From NCBI RefSeq assembly GCF_003050925.1, contig NZ_QAOV01000001.1:1-64000 (forward strand): a DNA stretch of 64,000 nucleotides, in the 5' to 3' direction. Position 1 is the first letter of the stretch. Every line of letters begins with the position of its first letter. This document shows, piece by piece, positions 34,578-45,595 of the stretch. A program made the translations under genes and the position numbers. This stretch comes from Pseudomonas sp. GV085. GTDB lineage: Bacteria > Pseudomonadota > Gammaproteobacteria > Pseudomonadales > Pseudomonadaceae. The notes beneath the pieces were generated by a model. That model searched no databases and was not told the DNA's origin. It saw only the letters and a program-made list of their open reading frames with translations.

Positions 34578-35795
34578 ATGGCTATCAGCAACGCCCAGTC
34601 CGGCTCAGTGCCGGCGTCCGCTACGCCCCAAAGCAGTCCCCTTGTGATGCGCATCATCGGCGCGGTAGCGCTGGCGCATTTGATCAACGACCTGATCCAG
34701 TCGGTGCTGCCGTCGATCTACCCGATGCTCAAGGCCAACTATGGCCTGACCTTCACCCAGGTCGGCCTGATCACCCTGACGTTCCAGTTGACAGCCTCGC
34801 TGCTGCAGCCGTGGGTCGGTTATTACACCGACCGCCATCCCAAACCCTGGTTGTTGCCGGCGGGGACGGTCTGCACCCTGGTCGGTATTCTGATGATGTC
34901 GGTGGTCGGCAGCTTCCCGTTGATTCTGCTGGCGGCGGGGTTGATCGGCATCGGGTCTTCGACCTTCCACCCGGAAGCGTCCCGCGTGGCGCGCCTGGCT
35001 TCAGGCGGGCGCTTCGGGCTGGCGCAATCGACCTTCCAGGTCGGCGGTAACGCAGGCTCGGCGTTCGGCCCGTTGCTGGCGGCGGCGATCATCATTCCCT
35101 ACGGTCAAGGGCAGGTAGCGTGGTTCGGCCTGTTCGCGGTGTTTGCGCTGTTCGTGCTCTACCGGATCAGCCGCTGGTACGCCAACCACTTGAACCTGTT
35201 CAAGCTCAAGCAAGGCCAGGCGGCGACTCACGGGCTGTCGAAGGGCCGGGTGACCAGCGCGTTGGTCGTGCTTGGGTTGCTGGTGTTCTCCAAGTATTTC
35301 TACATGTCGAGCCTCACCAGCTACTTCACCTTCTATCTGATCGAGAAGTTCGACCTGTCGGTGGCCAGTTCGCAGTTGCACCTGTTCCTGTTTCTGGGCG
35401 CGGTCGCCGCGGGGACATTCTTTGGCGGTCCGATTGGCGACAGGATCGGGCGCAAGGCAGTGATCTGGTTCTCGATCCTCGGCGTTGCACCCTTCACATT
35501 GCTGCTGCCCCATGTCGACCTGTTCTGGACCAGCATTCTCAGCGTGGTCATCGGCTTCATCCTCGCCTCGGCGTTCTCGGCCATCGTGGTATACGCCCAG
35601 GAACTGGTGCCGGGTAATGTCGGGATGATCGCCGGAGTGTTCTTCGGCCTGATGTTCGGTTTCGGCGGGATTGGCGCGGCGTTACTGGGGCATCTGGCGG
35701 ACATACAGGGTATCGAATACGTGTACTACCTGTGTTCGTTCCTGCCGTTGTTTGGGGTGTTGGCGATCTTCCTGCCGCGTACCAAAAAAGCCTGA
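34578..35795 (+). CDS. fsr: Fosmidomycin resistance protein, MFS exporter
   Basis: About 405 residues and 12 membrane segments of the Fsr family (drug:H+ antiporter exporting fosmidomycin in E. coli). N-terminal AHLINDLIQSVLPSIYPML is a clear family signature, and GDRIGRKAVIWFS the MFS loop. Start placed at the Met of MAISNAQS (34578); an upstream in-frame Met (34533) is unlikely. The gene is followed by a REP doublet and a terminator. Confidence 0.9.
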   Translation: MAISNAQSGSVPASATPQSSPLVMRIIGAVALAHLINDLIQSVLPSIYPMLKANYGLTFTQVGLITLTFQLTASLLQPWVGYYTDRHPKPWLLPAGTVCTLVGILMMSVVGSFPLILLAAGLIGIGSSTFHPEASRVARLASGGRFGLAQSTFQVGGNAGSAFGPLLAAAIIIPYGQGQVAWFGLFAVFALFVLYRISRWYANHLNLFKLKQGQAATHGLSKGRVTSALVVLGLLVFSKYFYMSSLTSYFTFYLIEKFDLSVASSQLHLFLFLGAVAAGTFFGGPIGDRIGRKAVIWFSILGVAPFTLLLPHVDLFWTSILSVVIGFILASAFSAIVVYAQELVPGNVGMIAGVFFGLMFGFGGIGAALLGHLADIQGIEYVYYLCSFLPLFGVLAIFLPRTKKA

Positions 35796-35809
35796 TCCGG
35801 CAAATCCTC

Positions 35810-35892
35810 TGTAGGAGCGAGCTTGCTCGCGATGGTGTGTCAGTCAGCGCGTGATTGTCTGATAGACCATCGCGAGCAAGCTCGCTCCTACA
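35810..35892. repeat. REPIN, symmetric GCTCGCGATGG type
   Basis: An 83-base inverted repeat: TGTAGGAGCGAGCTTGCTCG followed by CGATGG, mirrored at the right end. The arms are the type also seen in the left halves of the elements at 25266 and 59955. Confidence 0.88.
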
Positions 35893-35929
35893 GTAGATCG
35901 GTGGTGTGGCGGATGGTTGTTTCAGGCAC

Positions 35930-35962
35930 AAAAAAGCCGCGTATCAAACGCGGCTTTTTCTT
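35930..35962. terminator. Bidirectional terminator between fsr and ychF
   Basis: Stem AAAAAGCCGCG/CGCGGCTTTTT with T runs on both strands, between two converging genes. Confidence 0.87.
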
Positions 35963-35974
35963 GGGCGGTGTGGC

Positions 35975-37075
35975 TTACACGTTGAAGCGGAAGTGCATCA
36001 CGTCGCCGTCTTTGACGATGTAATCCTTGCCTTCCAGGCGCCATTTACCGGCTTCCTTGGTACCGGCTTCGCCCTTGTACTGGATGAAGTCGTTGTAGGC
36101 GATCACTTCGGCGCGGATGAAGCCTTTTTCGAAGTCGGTGTGGATCACGCCAGCGGCTTGCGGTGCGGTGGCTCCGACGCGGACGGTCCAGGCGCGGACT
36201 TCTTCGACACCGGCGGTGAAGTAGGTCTGCAGGTGCAGCATTTCATAGCCGGCGCGGATCACGCGGTTCAGGCCAGGCTCTTCGAGGCCCAGGGCTTCGA
36301 GGAACATGTCTTTTTCTTCGCCGTCATCGAGCTCGGCGATTTCCGCTTCGATCTTGTTGCACACCGGTACGACCACGGCGCCTTCTTCTTCGGCGATGGC
36401 GCGTACAACGTCCAGGTGCGGGTTGTTCTCGAAACCGTCTTCAGCGACGTTGGCGATGTACATGACCGGCTTGGTGGTCAGCAGATGGAAGCCCTTGATC
36501 ACCGCTTTTTCGTCGGCACCCATGTTCTTCATCAGGCTGCGCGCTGGCTTGCCTTCGGTGAAGTGGGCGATCAGTTGCTCCAGCAGGCCTTTCTGGACTA
36601 CGGCGTCCTTGTCACCGCCTTTGGCGTTACGCGCGACTTTCTGCAGTTGCTTTTCGCAGCTGTCGAGGTCGGCGAAGATCAGTTCCAGGTCGATGATCTC
36701 GATGTCGCGTTTCGGGTCGACGCTGTTGGAGACGTGAATCACGTTTTCGTCTTCGAAGCAGCGGACCACGTGGGCGATGGCATCGGTTTCACGGATGTTG
36801 GCCAAAAACTTGTTGCCCAGGCCTTCACCTTTCGACGCGCCGGCAACCAGGCCTGCGATGTCGACGAATTCCATGGTGGTCGGCAGGATGCGTTTTGGAT
36901 TGACGATGGCAGCCAGGGCATCCAGGCGCGGATCCGGCATCGGCACGATACCGCTGTTAGGCTCGATGGTGCAGAAGGGGAAGTTCTCGGCCGCGATCCC
37001 GGACTTGGTCAGGGCGTTGAACAGGGTGGACTTGCCGACGTTAGGCAGGCCGACGATGCCGCAATTGAATCCCAT
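35975..37075 (-). CDS. ychF: YchF (OLA1-family) ribosome-binding GTPase/ATPase
   Basis: 366 residues. G1 loop [35 protein letters not shown]3 region, and [11 protein letters not shown] in place of the usual NKxD motif, which underlies the ATP preference of this family; C-terminal TGS domain. The start is placed at MGFNCGIVG (37075); the frame continues upstream but includes the pth end. It follows pth by 23 bases. Confidence 0.93.
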   Translation of the reverse strand: MGFNCGIVGLPNVGKSTLFNALTKSGIAAENFPFCTIEPNSGIVPMPDPRLDALAAIVNPKRILPTTMEFVDIAGLVAGASKGEGLGNKFLANIRETDAIAHVVRCFEDENVIHVSNSVDPKRDIEIIDLELIFADLDSCEKQLQKVARNAKGGDKDAVVQKGLLEQLIAHFTEGKPARSLMKNMGADEKAVIKGFHLLTTKPVMYIANVAEDGFENNPHLDVVRAIAEEEGAVVVPVCNKIEAEIAELDDGEEKDMFLEALGLEEPGLNRVIRAGYEMLHLQTYFTAGVEEVRAWTVRVGATAPQAAGVIHTDFEKGFIRAEVIAYNDFIQYKGEAGTKEAGKWRLEGKDYIVKDGDVMHFRFNV

Positions 37076-37098
37076 GGTGTTTCCCCGAGGAGTTAGAG

Positions 37099-37683
37099 TC
37101 AGGCCTTCTGGCTGTGCAGGGTTTTCATCGCGCGGTTCCATTCCCCGGCGAGGATATCCGGCAACACGCCGAGGGCAAAGTCGATGCTGGCATCGAGTTT
37201 TTCCTGTTCGGCGCGTGGCGCACGACTCAGGACGAAGTTTGAAACCATACTGGCAACGCCCGGGTGGCCAATGCCAAGCCGCAAGCGATGAAAGGTATTC
37301 TGATTGCCCAGTTGCGCGATGATGTCGCGCAACCCGTTGTGACCGCCATGGCCGCCGCCCTGTTTGAGCTTGGCGACGCCGGGTGGCAGGTCGAGTTCGT
37401 CGTGCGCCACGAGGATTTCTTCAGGCGTGATGCGGAAGAAACCTGCCAGAGCTGCTACGGCCTGGCCGCTACGGTTCATGTACGTGGTGGGAATCAGCAG
37501 ACGAACATCCTGACCCTGATGCGAATAGCGCCCGGTCAGGCCGAAATACTTGCGGTCCGCCACAAGGTTGACGCCTTGTGCGTTCGCGATGCGCTCAACA
37601 AAAAGGGCCCCTGCGTTATGCCGGGTCTGTTCGTATTCAGCGCCTGGATTTCCCAGGCCAACGATCAGTTTGATGGCAGTCAC
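37099..37683 (-). CDS. pth: Peptidyl-tRNA hydrolase
   Basis: 194 residues, the usual Pth length. Releases peptidyl-tRNAs from stalled translation. Active site: His in [17 protein letters not shown], Asn in [12 protein letters not shown], Asp in [11 protein letters not shown]. Adjacent to rplY and ychF, the widely conserved arrangement. Confidence 0.95.
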   Translation of the reverse strand: MTAIKLIVGLGNPGAEYEQTRHNAGALFVERIANAQGVNLVADRKYFGLTGRYSHQGQDVRLLIPTTYMNRSGQAVAALAGFFRITPEEILVAHDELDLPPGVAKLKQGGGHGGHNGLRDIIAQLGNQNTFHRLRLGIGHPGVASMVSNFVLSRAPRAEQEKLDASIDFALGVLPDILAGEWNRAMKTLHSQKA

Positions 37684-37852
37684 GATAGGGGCCCTTCATT
37701 GGAGTGGTGGATAACATCGCCGCAATCAGGGAGAGCGGCGAAAGTGGACGAAAATAGCTCATTTACCATGATGTAAACTCCGCGTTCTCGCCCGCTTTCT
37801 CGCTATGCTCTAGTCCGCGATGTTTCCGGTCACTCCGGCGTACAGAGTAAAA

Positions 37853-38452
37853 TTACTCTGCAGCGCCTTCTGCAGCTTCTGGAGCAACACGTGGAGCGTG
37901 GACGTTGGCAACAGCCTTGTCATCGCCGTGTGCCAGGGCCACGAACTCAACGCCTTTAGGCGCCTTGAGGTCCGACAGGTGAATGATCGAACCGATTTCA
38001 GCGTTAGCCAGGTCGACTTCGATGAACTCAGGCAGATCTTTCGGCAGGCAGGAAACTTCGATCTCGGCAACAACGTGCGAGATTTCGCCGCCTTTCTTGG
38101 TCGGTGCTTCTTCGTTGATGAAGTGCACTGGAACGACAGCGGTCAGTTTCTGGCCAGCGACTACGCGTACGAAGTCAGCGTGCATCACGTGGCCTTTGGC
38201 CGGGTGACGCTGCAGGGCTTTGATCACGACGTTCTGCTTGGTGCCACCAACGTTCAGCTCGATGATGTGGCTGTAAGCCGCTTCGTTTTCGAGCAGTTTG
38301 GCAACTTCTTTGGCCAGCATGCTGATGGATTCAGGGGCTTTTTCGCCACCGTAAACTACAGCTGGAACCAGGCTTGCGAGACGACGCAGGCGGCGGCTCG
38401 CACCTTTCCCCAGGTCGGAACGCACTTCAGCATTCAGGGTAAAATCGTTCAT
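37853..38452 (-). CDS. rplY: 50S ribosomal protein L25/CTC
   Basis: About 199 residues: an L25 beta-barrel (1-95) binding 5S rRNA, plus a CTC extension typical of Pseudomonas (E. coli L25 has 94 residues). The Met at [10 protein letters not shown] (38452) has GGAG 8 bases upstream; a longer in-frame start at 38476 is rejected. The C-terminus is Ala/Glu-rich. Separated from prs by a strong terminator. Confidence 0.94.
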   Translation of the reverse strand: MNDFTLNAEVRSDLGKGASRRLRRLASLVPAVVYGGEKAPESISMLAKEVAKLLENEAAYSHIIELNVGGTKQNVVIKALQRHPAKGHVMHADFVRVVAGQKLTAVVPVHFINEEAPTKKGGEISHVVAEIEVSCLPKDLPEFIEVDLANAEIGSIIHLSDLKAPKGVEFVALAHGDDKAVANVHAPRVAPEAAEGAAE

Positions 38453-38519
38453 GTTGTATCTCCAAAATAACCACATTCGCCCCAGCGTTTGCGACCAGCG
38501 CTAAAGGCGATATGGGCAA

Positions 38520-38562
38520 AAAAGCCCCGCCCCGACAGGAATGCCGGGGCGGGGCGCTTTTC
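38520..38562 (-). terminator. Terminator after prs
   Basis: GC-rich stem GCCCCGCCCCG/CGGGGCGGGGC, with A and T runs on the flanks, 30 bases after the prs stop. rplY must then have its own promoter or depend on read-through. Confidence 0.88.
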
Positions 38563-38594
38563 GTCAACGAGACATTTCGAGAAGGGCAGGGCCC

Positions 38595-39536
38595 TTAGCG
38601 GAACATCGCGCTGATCGATTCTTCATTGCTGATGCGGCGAACCGCCTCGGCAACTACCGGCGCGATATCCAGTTGACGGATACGCGAGCAGGCTTGTGCA
38701 GCAGCGGACAACGGAATGGTGTTAGTCACCACCAGTTCGTCCAGCATGGAATTTTCGATGTTTTCGATCGCCCGACCGGACAGCACAGGGTGTGTGCAGT
38801 AGGCGAAAACCTTGGCAGCGCCATGCTCTTTCAAGGCCTTGGCCGCATGGCACAGAGTGCCGGCGGTATCGACCATGTCATCGACCAGAATACAGGTACG
38901 CCCTTCGACATCACCGATGATATGCATCACTTCAGAGTGATTGGCTTTCTCACGGCGTTTGTCGATGATCCCGAGATCCACGCCCAGGGATTTGGCAACG
39001 GCACGTGCACGCACGACGCCACCAATGTCCGGGGACACGATCATCAGGTTTTCGAAGCGCTGATCTTCGATGTCATCCACCAGAACCGGGGAGCCGTAGA
39101 TGTTATCTACCGGAATATCGAAGAAACCCTGGATTTGGTCAGCATGCAGATCAACCGTGAGAACACGGTCGATGCCGACTACGGTAAGCATGTCAGCCAC
39201 GACTTTCGCGCTGATAGCCACACGTGCGGAACGCGGACGGCGATCCTGACGGGCATAACCAAAGTAAGGAATAACAGCAGTGATACGAGTAGCCGAGGAG
39301 CGGCGGAAGGCATCAGCCATCACAACCAGTTCCATCAGGTTATCGTTGGTCGGAGCGCAAGTCGGCTGAATAATGAAGACGTCTTTACCGCGGACGTTTT
39401 CATTGATCTCGGCTGTAATTTCGCCGTCGGAGAATTTACCGACAGAGATGTCACCGAGAGGGATATGCAGCTGACGTACGACACGCCGAGCCAGATCGGG
39501 GTTAGCGTTCCCCGTAAAGACCATCATCTTGGACAC
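38595..39536 (-). CDS. prs: Ribose-phosphate pyrophosphokinase (PRPP synthetase)
   Basis: 313 residues from a GTG start at 39536. Makes PRPP from ribose-5-phosphate and ATP, for nucleotide, His and Trp synthesis. Motifs: flag loop [14 protein letters not shown] loop [14 protein letters not shown], and [12 protein letters not shown] longer reading runs into the tRNA-Gln and is not used. Position, after tRNA-Gln and ispE, is conserved in Pseudomonas. Confidence 0.95.
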   Translation of the reverse strand: MSKMMVFTGNANPDLARRVVRQLHIPLGDISVGKFSDGEITAEINENVRGKDVFIIQPTCAPTNDNLMELVVMADAFRRSSATRITAVIPYFGYARQDRRPRSARVAISAKVVADMLTVVGIDRVLTVDLHADQIQGFFDIPVDNIYGSPVLVDDIEDQRFENLMIVSPDIGGVVRARAVAKSLGVDLGIIDKRREKANHSEVMHIIGDVEGRTCILVDDMVDTAGTLCHAAKALKEHGAAKVFAYCTHPVLSGRAIENIENSMLDELVVTNTIPLSAAAQACSRIRQLDIAPVVAEAVRRISNEESISAMFR

Positions 39537-39582
39537 GCGCAGTACCTGAAGGCTGAGGGTAACCTGGATGAGTATAGGAAAA

Positions 39583-39657
39583 TGGCAGGGGCGGCTGGAT
39601 TCGAACCAACGCATGGCAGGATCAAAACCTGCTGCCTTACCGCTTGGCGACGCCCCT
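39583..39657 (-). tRNA. tRNA-Gln (TTG)
   Basis: 75 nt including encoded CCA. AGGGGCG pairs with CGCCCCT. The anticodon loop TTTTGAT gives TTG. The T-loop GGTTCGAATCC is standard. It sits between ispE and prs in the same direction, with no terminator in between. Confidence 0.94.
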
Positions 39658-39693
39658 GTATCTGTTGCAACGATTACCCAGTAATCGGTTCCT

Positions 39694-40545
39694 TTAGAGC
39701 AGACTTCGCAGCTTGCGATGCAACATCGAAACGTTGCTTCCTTTTGCTACAAAACCTGTAAGGGTCTCTGTCAGAAGGGCCGAGACTTTATCAGCTTCAG
39801 CTTTGCTTGGGAAGCCCCCAAACACACAACTTCCAGTTCCGGTGAGTTTTGCTTCGGTAAATTTACCTAGCAAATTCAAAGCGTTACGTACCTCTGGATA
39901 ACGCCTTGTTACCACCGGCAAGCAGTCATTTCGACTGTTTCCCTTGGGAACGGGGCGCACTTTAATGGGAGGAGTGTTACGTGTCAACAACGGATCTGAA
40001 AAAATTTCTGCCGTACTTACAGATACTTGCGGCACCAGCACGAGATACCACGGTTCTTCCGGGTCGACAGGGGTCAGTTTTTCCCCCACGCCTTCGGCGA
40101 AAGCCGCGTGGCCACGTACGAAAACCGGGACATCGGCGCCGAGCGTCAACCCCAGGCCAGCCAGGCGATCTTCATCCCAGCCCAATTGCCACAGGTGATT
40201 GAGGCCGAGCAGAGTCGTTGCGGCATTCGAACTGCCACCACCGATACCACCGCCCATGGGCAGGATCTTGTCGATCCAGATATCGACGCCCAGCGAGCAA
40301 GCGGATTGCTCCTGAAGTTTTTTCGCGGCCTTGACGATCAGGTTGCTGTCGTGGGGGACGCCCGGGAATTCGGTGTGCAGCCGGATGACACCGTCATCGC
40401 GCAGGGCATAGGTAATTTCGTCGCCGTAATCGAGAAACTGAAACATCGTCTGCAGTTCGTGGTAGCCGTCTTCGCGGCGCCCCAGGATGTGCAGCATCAA
40501 ATTGAGTTTGGCTGGCGAAGGCAGTGTCAGGCGATTGTCTGGCAT
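39694..40545 (-). CDS. ispE: 4-diphosphocytidyl-2-C-methyl-D-erythritol kinase
   Basis: 283 residues. Fourth step of the MEP isoprenoid pathway. GHMP-kinase hallmark [18 protein letters not shown], plus [19 protein letters not shown] at the N-terminus and [11 protein letters not shown] near the end. One base from lolB, so translationally linked. Confidence 0.95.
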   Translation of the reverse strand: MPDNRLTLPSPAKLNLMLHILGRREDGYHELQTMFQFLDYGDEITYALRDDGVIRLHTEFPGVPHDSNLIVKAAKKLQEQSACSLGVDIWIDKILPMGGGIGGGSSNAATTLLGLNHLWQLGWDEDRLAGLGLTLGADVPVFVRGHAAFAEGVGEKLTPVDPEEPWYLVLVPQVSVSTAEIFSDPLLTRNTPPIKVRPVPKGNSRNDCLPVVTRRYPEVRNALNLLGKFTEAKLTGTGSCVFGGFPSKAEADKVSALLTETLTGFVAKGSNVSMLHRKLRSLL

Positions 40546-40546
40546 T

Positions 40547-41164
40547 TCACTGCCCCAATTTGCGCGGTTGCCAAGCCTTGATCACCAGCGTGACATCCAG
40601 GTCGGTGCCATGCAGTTTGATCCGTTCGGGCAGCCAGTAACCGTTCAGTTGGGTATATTCGGTGTACTCGACTTGCCAACCGTCCTGTTCGAGACTGGCC
40701 AAGCGACTGTCGCCGTCCAGCGTCAGACGGCTTTTGCTGTCCGGAGCCGGGAGCCCGCGCACCCACCAGGCCAGGTTGGACACCGGCAATTTCCAGCCCA
40801 GCTGTTCTTCGAGCAGCACTTCCGGATTCGGTGCGTCGTACCGTCCCTGATTGGCGACTTCCAGCGACACCTTGCCCGGACGTCCGGTCAGGCGAGCTGC
40901 GCCACGGCCCAGTGGTCCGGACAGGCGAATGTCGTAGTAATCCTGACGCTGCAACCAGAACAGCGTGCCGCTGCCCGAATCTTTCGGTGCGCGAATGCCG
41001 ATCTTGCCGTCGATCTGCCAGCCATCAAGGCCCGCAAGCTGCTGTTTGTGCTCTCGCCATTGGGCGGGGTTGCCGTGACCCTCGACTGATTCGCGGGGAC
41101 CCAGGCCCGCGCAACCGGCGAGCAGGGCGATAAAACTGAAAACGATGAAATGGCGCAAAAACAT
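40547..41164 (-). CDS. lolB: Outer-membrane lipoprotein LolB
   Basis: 205 residues with signal peptide and lipobox LLAGC (Cys18). LolB accepts lipoproteins from LolA and inserts them into the outer membrane. [12 protein letters not shown] near the N-terminus is typical. Located 4 bases after the TPR gene and 1 base before ispE. Confidence 0.92.
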   Translation of the reverse strand: MFLRHFIVFSFIALLAGCAGLGPRESVEGHGNPAQWREHKQQLAGLDGWQIDGKIGIRAPKDSGSGTLFWLQRQDYYDIRLSGPLGRGAARLTGRPGKVSLEVANQGRYDAPNPEVLLEEQLGWKLPVSNLAWWVRGLPAPDSKSRLTLDGDSRLASLEQDGWQVEYTEYTQLNGYWLPERIKLHGTDLDVTLVIKAWQPRKLGQ

Positions 41165-41168
41165 AATC

Positions 41169-42893
41169 TTAAAGAGTCTCTGATCCGGTCAGGCGTTTGA
41201 TGGTGCCGCGCAGGGCCGGGCTGTCGGGTTGTTCCTTGAGGAACTTGCCCCAGACCTGTTTGGCTTCGCGCTGTTTGCCGTTGGCCCACAGGACTTCGCC
41301 CAGGTGAGCGGCGACTTCCTGATCGGGGAAGCGATCCAGGGCTTGACGCAACAGGCGCTCGGCTTCATCGAGATTGCCCATGCGGTAATTCACCCAGCCA
41401 AGGCTGTCGAGTACCGCCGGGTCTTCCGGACTGATCTGGTGCGCCTGTTCGATCAGGGCCTTGGCTTCGGCGTAGCGTGTGGTGCGGTCAGACAAGGTGT
41501 AGCCGAGGGCGTTCAATGCCATGGCATTGTCCGGGTCGCGCTTGATGATCGCGCGCAGGTCTTTTTCCATCTGCGCCAGGTCATTGCGTTTTTCCGCCTG
41601 CATGGCCCGGGTGTAGAGCAGGTTCAAATCGTCCGGGTATTGCTGCAAGGCTTGTTGCAGAATTTTCCAGGCCTTGTCGCCCTGGTTGTTGGCGGACAAG
41701 GTTTCGGCTTCGATCAGGTACAGCTGAATCGCATAATCGGGCTGCTCATCGCGCTCTGCCGCCAGCTTTCTTTGCGCTTCGGCGGTCCTGCCGTTGTCCA
41801 TCAGGATGTCGGCCTGGCGCAATTGCGCCGGCAGGAAGTCACTGCCCGGGCCAACCCTGGCGTATTCGATCAGCGCGCCTTGCGGGTCGTTTTGTTCTTC
41901 GGCAATGCGACCGAGATTCAGGTGCGCCGAGTCGACGTGGCTTTCCCGGGCGATCAGGTCTTCCAGGTAACCCTTGGCCTCACTCCAGGCCTTGGCTTCC
42001 AGGCAGACCAGTGCCAGGGAGTAACGCAGTTCGTCGTCCTCCGGGTATTGCTGAACCAGGCTCGAGAACTCGGCCTTGGCGTCGTCCATACGGTTCTGCT
42101 CAACCAGCATCCGCGCATAAGTCAGGCGCAAGCGCTTGTCGTCCGGGTATTTCTTGATGCTTTTTTGCAGCAGCGGCAAGGCCTCGTCACCGCGATTGAG
42201 GGTTTGCAGCAGGCGTGCGCGCAGCAGAATCGGGGCAATTTCGCCGTCGTCCGGCGGATTGTTTTCCAGCAGCTTCAACGCGCCTTTGGTATCGCCATCC
42301 TGCTGCATCAGCAGCGCCTTGCCGAAAATCAGCTGGCTGTTGTCCGGATGACGCTGCAACAAACGGTCGAAGCTTTTCATCAAGCCGTTGCGGGTGTCCT
42401 GGTCGGTGTCGGCCGCGGACAGCGCGAGGAAGTCGAAATGCGTGTCGCCCTTGCCTTGCAGGACTTTCTCCATATAGACCATGGAGTCGTCATAACGCCC
42501 GGCGCGTGCCAGCTGCACGGCGGCGGCGCGTTGCGCTTCGAGGTCGTTGGGGGCGTTTTTGGCCCAGATCAGCGCAGTGTCCAGGGCTGCCTGATCGGCG
42601 CCCAGATATTCGGCGATACGGAATGCCCGCTCGGAAATGCCCGGATCCTGGGTGTTGATGGCCTGGGTCACATAGTTGTCCAGGGCAATGTCGTAACGAT
42701 TGCGCTGGCCTGCCAGTTCGGCGCTCAACAGGCTGAAGATGGTTTCCTCGCTGAATGAGCTGTAGACCTTGGGCTTTTCAGGGGCCGGGGTGCTGTCTTC
42801 AACCGGCGGCGTATGGTCCGACGGTACGGGTGCCAAAACCTGGCAGCCGCTGAGGAAGACAAAGGCGAGGAGCAACGCGGAGGATCTATTCAT
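41169..42893 (-). CDS. TPR-repeat lipoprotein upstream of lolB
   Basis: 574 residues. Lipobox FLSGC (Cys16), a Pro/acidic linker, then a series of tetratricopeptide repeats from about residue 60 to the end (for example [20 protein letters not shown] and [20 protein letters not shown]). Conserved partner of lolB in Pseudomonas (PA4667). Probably an outer-membrane scaffold protein; the role is not established by sequence. Confidence 0.86.
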   Translation of the reverse strand: MNRSSALLLAFVFLSGCQVLAPVPSDHTPPVEDSTPAPEKPKVYSSFSEETIFSLLSAELAGQRNRYDIALDNYVTQAINTQDPGISERAFRIAEYLGADQAALDTALIWAKNAPNDLEAQRAAAVQLARAGRYDDSMVYMEKVLQGKGDTHFDFLALSAADTDQDTRNGLMKSFDRLLQRHPDNSQLIFGKALLMQQDGDTKGALKLLENNPPDDGEIAPILLRARLLQTLNRGDEALPLLQKSIKKYPDDKRLRLTYARMLVEQNRMDDAKAEFSSLVQQYPEDDELRYSLALVCLEAKAWSEAKGYLEDLIARESHVDSAHLNLGRIAEEQNDPQGALIEYARVGPGSDFLPAQLRQADILMDNGRTAEAQRKLAAERDEQPDYAIQLYLIEAETLSANNQGDKAWKILQQALQQYPDDLNLLYTRAMQAEKRNDLAQMEKDLRAIIKRDPDNAMALNALGYTLSDRTTRYAEAKALIEQAHQISPEDPAVLDSLGWVNYRMGNLDEAERLLRQALDRFPDQEVAAHLGEVLWANGKQREAKQVWGKFLKEQPDSPALRGTIKRLTGSETL

Positions 42894-43226
42894 ATAGGAA
42901 GAGGACGACTAACCTGCGGTCGGATCATCATGACACAAGCGTTCGGCCAAACATAACCGGCCCGCCATTTTCGCATGCACACGGTCCCTGTAGGAGCTGG
43001 CTTGCCAGGGAAGGCGATGGTCCAGTCGACAGATTGGTTGTCTGTCCTGTCGTTTTCGCTGGCAAGCCAGCTCCTACAGGGATCGATGCGTGCACATTGA
43101 CTGCGTGTAAACGAGAATCGCTCGCAACGTCGACGTTGTCTACCGGCGCGATAGATATCGAGTGGTTGTTCTGATTCCGTCGAAGTAGGACAATTACCGG
43201 CTTCACGTCACCATCAGCGACTTTGA
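42894..43226. other. Gene-free region between the TPR and hemA genes
   Basis: About 330 bases between divergent genes. It holds one REP doublet (42987-43080) and, in the remaining 145 bases, presumably the hemA promoter. No ORF or structured RNA is recognised. Confidence 0.45.
42987..43080. repeat. REP doublet (AGCTGGCTTGCCAG type)
   Basis: A 94-base inverted repeat. CCTGTAGGAGCTGGCTTGCC at the left is mirrored by GGCAAGCCAGCTCCTACAGG at the right. It differs from the other types in the GGCTTGCC core. Confidence 0.85.
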
Positions 43227-44516
43227 ATGGCCTTCCTTGCACTCGGTATTAACCACAAGACTGCTTCAGTAGACGTCCGCGAGCGCGTGGCTTTTACCCC
43301 TGAGCAGCTGGTTGAGGCCTTGCAGCAGCTCTGCCGACTCACCGACAGCCGCGAAGCTGCGATCCTCTCCACCTGCAATCGCAGTGAACTCTATATAGAA
43401 CAGGATCACCTGTCGGCGGACGTCGTGCTGCGCTGGCTGGCCGAATATCATCATTTGAGTTATGACGAGCTGCGCGAAAGCGCCTATGTGCATGAAGATG
43501 ATGCGGCAGTTCGTCACATGATGCGGGTCGCTTCCGGGCTCGATTCACTGGTGTTGGGCGAACCGCAGATTCTTGGCCAGATGAAGTCGGCCTATGCCGT
43601 GGCCCGCGAGGCCGGCACCATCGGGCCGTTGCTCGGGCGGTTGTTCCAGGCCACGTTCAATGCGGCCAAGCAGGTGCGCACCGACACAGCCATCGGCGAG
43701 AACCCGGTGTCGGTGGCGTTTGCCGCGGTGAGCCTGGCCAAGCAGATTTTCAGCGACCTGCAACGCAGCCAGGCCTTGCTGATTGGCGCCGGAGAGACCA
43801 TCACCCTGGTCGCCCGCCATCTGCATGAGCTGGGTGTAAAGCGTATCGTGGTGGCCAACCGTACCCTGGAGCGCGCCAGTATCCTGGCCGAACAGTTCGG
43901 TGCGCATGCGGTGTTGCTGTCGGATATTCCGGCGGAGCTGGTGCGCAGCGATATCGTCATCAGTTCCACTGCCAGCCAATTGCCGATCCTGGGCAAGGGT
44001 GCAGTGGAAAGCGCCTTGAAACTGCGCAAGCACAAACCGATCTTCATGGTCGATATCGCCGTTCCGCGTGACATCGAGCCAGAAGTCGGCGAGTTGGACG
44101 ACGTTTACCTCTACAGCGTCGACGATCTCCACGAAGTGGTCGCCGAGAACCTCAAGAGCCGTCAGGGCGCAGCCCAGGCCGCCGAAGAGATGGTCTCGGT
44201 CGGCGCCGAAGACTTCATGGTCCGCCTGCGTGAATTGGCGGCGGTGGACGTACTCAAGGCCTATCGTCAACAAAGCGAGCGCCTGCGCGACGAAGAGCTG
44301 CAAAAGGCCCAGCGCCTGTTGGCCAACGGCACCAGCGCCGAAGAGGTGCTGGTGCAGTTGGCGCGCGGCCTGACCAACAAACTGTTGCACGCACCGAGCG
44401 TGCAGTTGAAAAAGCTCTCTGCCGAAGGTCGCCTGGATGCGCTGGCGATGGCCCAGGAACTCTTTGCCCTCGGTGAGGGCCCATCGGATAGCTTTTCGGA
44501 TAAAAAACCGCAATGA
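43227..44516 (+). CDS. hemA: Glutamyl-tRNA reductase
   Basis: 429 residues. First committed step of heme synthesis by the C5 pathway. Catalytic Cys in [16 protein letters not shown] motif [16 protein letters not shown]. It leads hemA-prfA-prmC-moeB-murI; prfA overlaps by 4 bases. Heme synthesis recurs at 55686 (hemH). Confidence 0.95.
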   Translation: MAFLALGINHKTASVDVRERVAFTPEQLVEALQQLCRLTDSREAAILSTCNRSELYIEQDHLSADVVLRWLAEYHHLSYDELRESAYVHEDDAAVRHMMRVASGLDSLVLGEPQILGQMKSAYAVAREAGTIGPLLGRLFQATFNAAKQVRTDTAIGENPVSVAFAAVSLAKQIFSDLQRSQALLIGAGETITLVARHLHELGVKRIVVANRTLERASILAEQFGAHAVLLSDIPAELVRSDIVISSTASQLPILGKGAVESALKLRKHKPIFMVDIAVPRDIEPEVGELDDVYLYSVDDLHEVVAENLKSRQGAAQAAEEMVSVGAEDFMVRLRELAAVDVLKAYRQQSERLRDEELQKAQRLLANGTSAEEVLVQLARGLTNKLLHAPSVQLKKLSAEGRLDALAMAQELFALGEGPSDSFSDKKPQ

Positions 44517-45595
44517 AAGCGTCACTGCTCAATAAGCTGGATATCCTCCAGGACCGTTTCGAGGAATTGACTGCCCTGCTGGGCGACGGCGAGGTCATTT
44601 CCGATCAGAACAAGTTCCGCACCTATTCCAAGGAGTACGCGGAAGTCGAACCGATCGTGGGCGTCTATAAAGAACTGCTGAAAGTGCAGGATGACCTCGA
44701 AGGTGCCCAGGCACTGCTCAAGGACAGCGACCCGGACATGCGTGAAATGGCCGTGGAAGAAGTTCGCGAGGCCAAGGAGCGCCTGGTCACGCTCGAAGCC
44801 GACCTGCAGCGCATGCTGCTGCCCAAGGACCCGAACGACGGGCGCAACGTGTTTCTCGAAATCCGTGCCGGCACCGGCGGCGACGAGGCAGCGATTTTCT
44901 CTGGCGACCTGTTCCGCATGTATTCGCGCTACGCCGAGCGCCGTGGCTGGCGTGTGGAAATCCTCTCGGAAAACGAGGGTGAACACGGCGGCTACAAAGA
45001 GGTGATTGCCCGGGTCGAGGGCGACAACGTCTACGGCAAGCTCAAATTCGAGTCCGGTGCGCACCGCGTGCAACGGGTTCCGGCGACCGAATCCCAGGGC
45101 CGCATCCACACGTCGGCCTGCACCGTGGCGGTATTGCCCGAGCCGGACGAGCAGGAAGCGATCGAGATCAACCCGGCCGACCTGCGCATCGATACCTATC
45201 GCTCCTCCGGCGCCGGTGGCCAGCACGTCAACAAGACCGATTCCGCTATCCGCATCACCCACTTGCCATCCGGCATCGTGGTCGAGTGCCAGGAAGAACG
45301 TTCACAGCACAAGAACCGCGCCCGGGCGATGTCCTGGTTGTCGGCCAAGCTGAACGATCAGCAGACCTGCGCCGCGGCCAACGCCATCGCCAGTGAGCGC
45401 AAGTTGCTGGTCGGTTCCGGTGATCGCTCCGAGCGCATCCGCACCTACAACTTTGCCCAGGGCCGGGTCACCGACCACCGCGTCAACCTGACCCTGTATT
45501 CCCTCGACGAGATCCTCGCCGGCGGTGTGGAGGCGGTGATCGAGCCGTTGCTGGCCGAGTACCAGGCCGATCAACTGGCAGCGATAGGTGAGTAA
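44513..45595 (+). CDS. prfA: Peptide chain release factor 1
   Basis: 360 residues. The GGQ catalytic motif reads [17 protein letters not shown]. Terminates translation at UAA/UAG. The Gln is methylated by PrmC, encoded directly downstream: prmC starts at the next base after the prfA stop. Confidence 0.96.
   Translation: MKASLLNKLDILQDRFEELTALLGDGEVISDQNKFRTYSKEYAEVEPIVGVYKELLKVQDDLEGAQALLKDSDPDMREMAVEEVREAKERLVTLEADLQRMLLPKDPNDGRNVFLEIRAGTGGDEAAIFSGDLFRMYSRYAERRGWRVEILSENEGEHGGYKEVIARVEGDNVYGKLKFESGAHRVQRVPATESQGRIHTSACTVAVLPEPDEQEAIEINPADLRIDTYRSSGAGGQHVNKTDSAIRITHLPSGIVVECQEERSQHKNRARAMSWLSAKLNDQQTCAAANAIASERKLLVGSGDRSERIRTYNFAQGRVTDHRVNLTLYSLDEILAGGVEAVIEPLLAEYQADQLAAIGE

Noticed and set aside
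41229..42758. Long plus-strand frame over the TPR gene
   Set aside because: Shadow of the TPR protein; the lipoprotein signal and repeats are on the minus strand.
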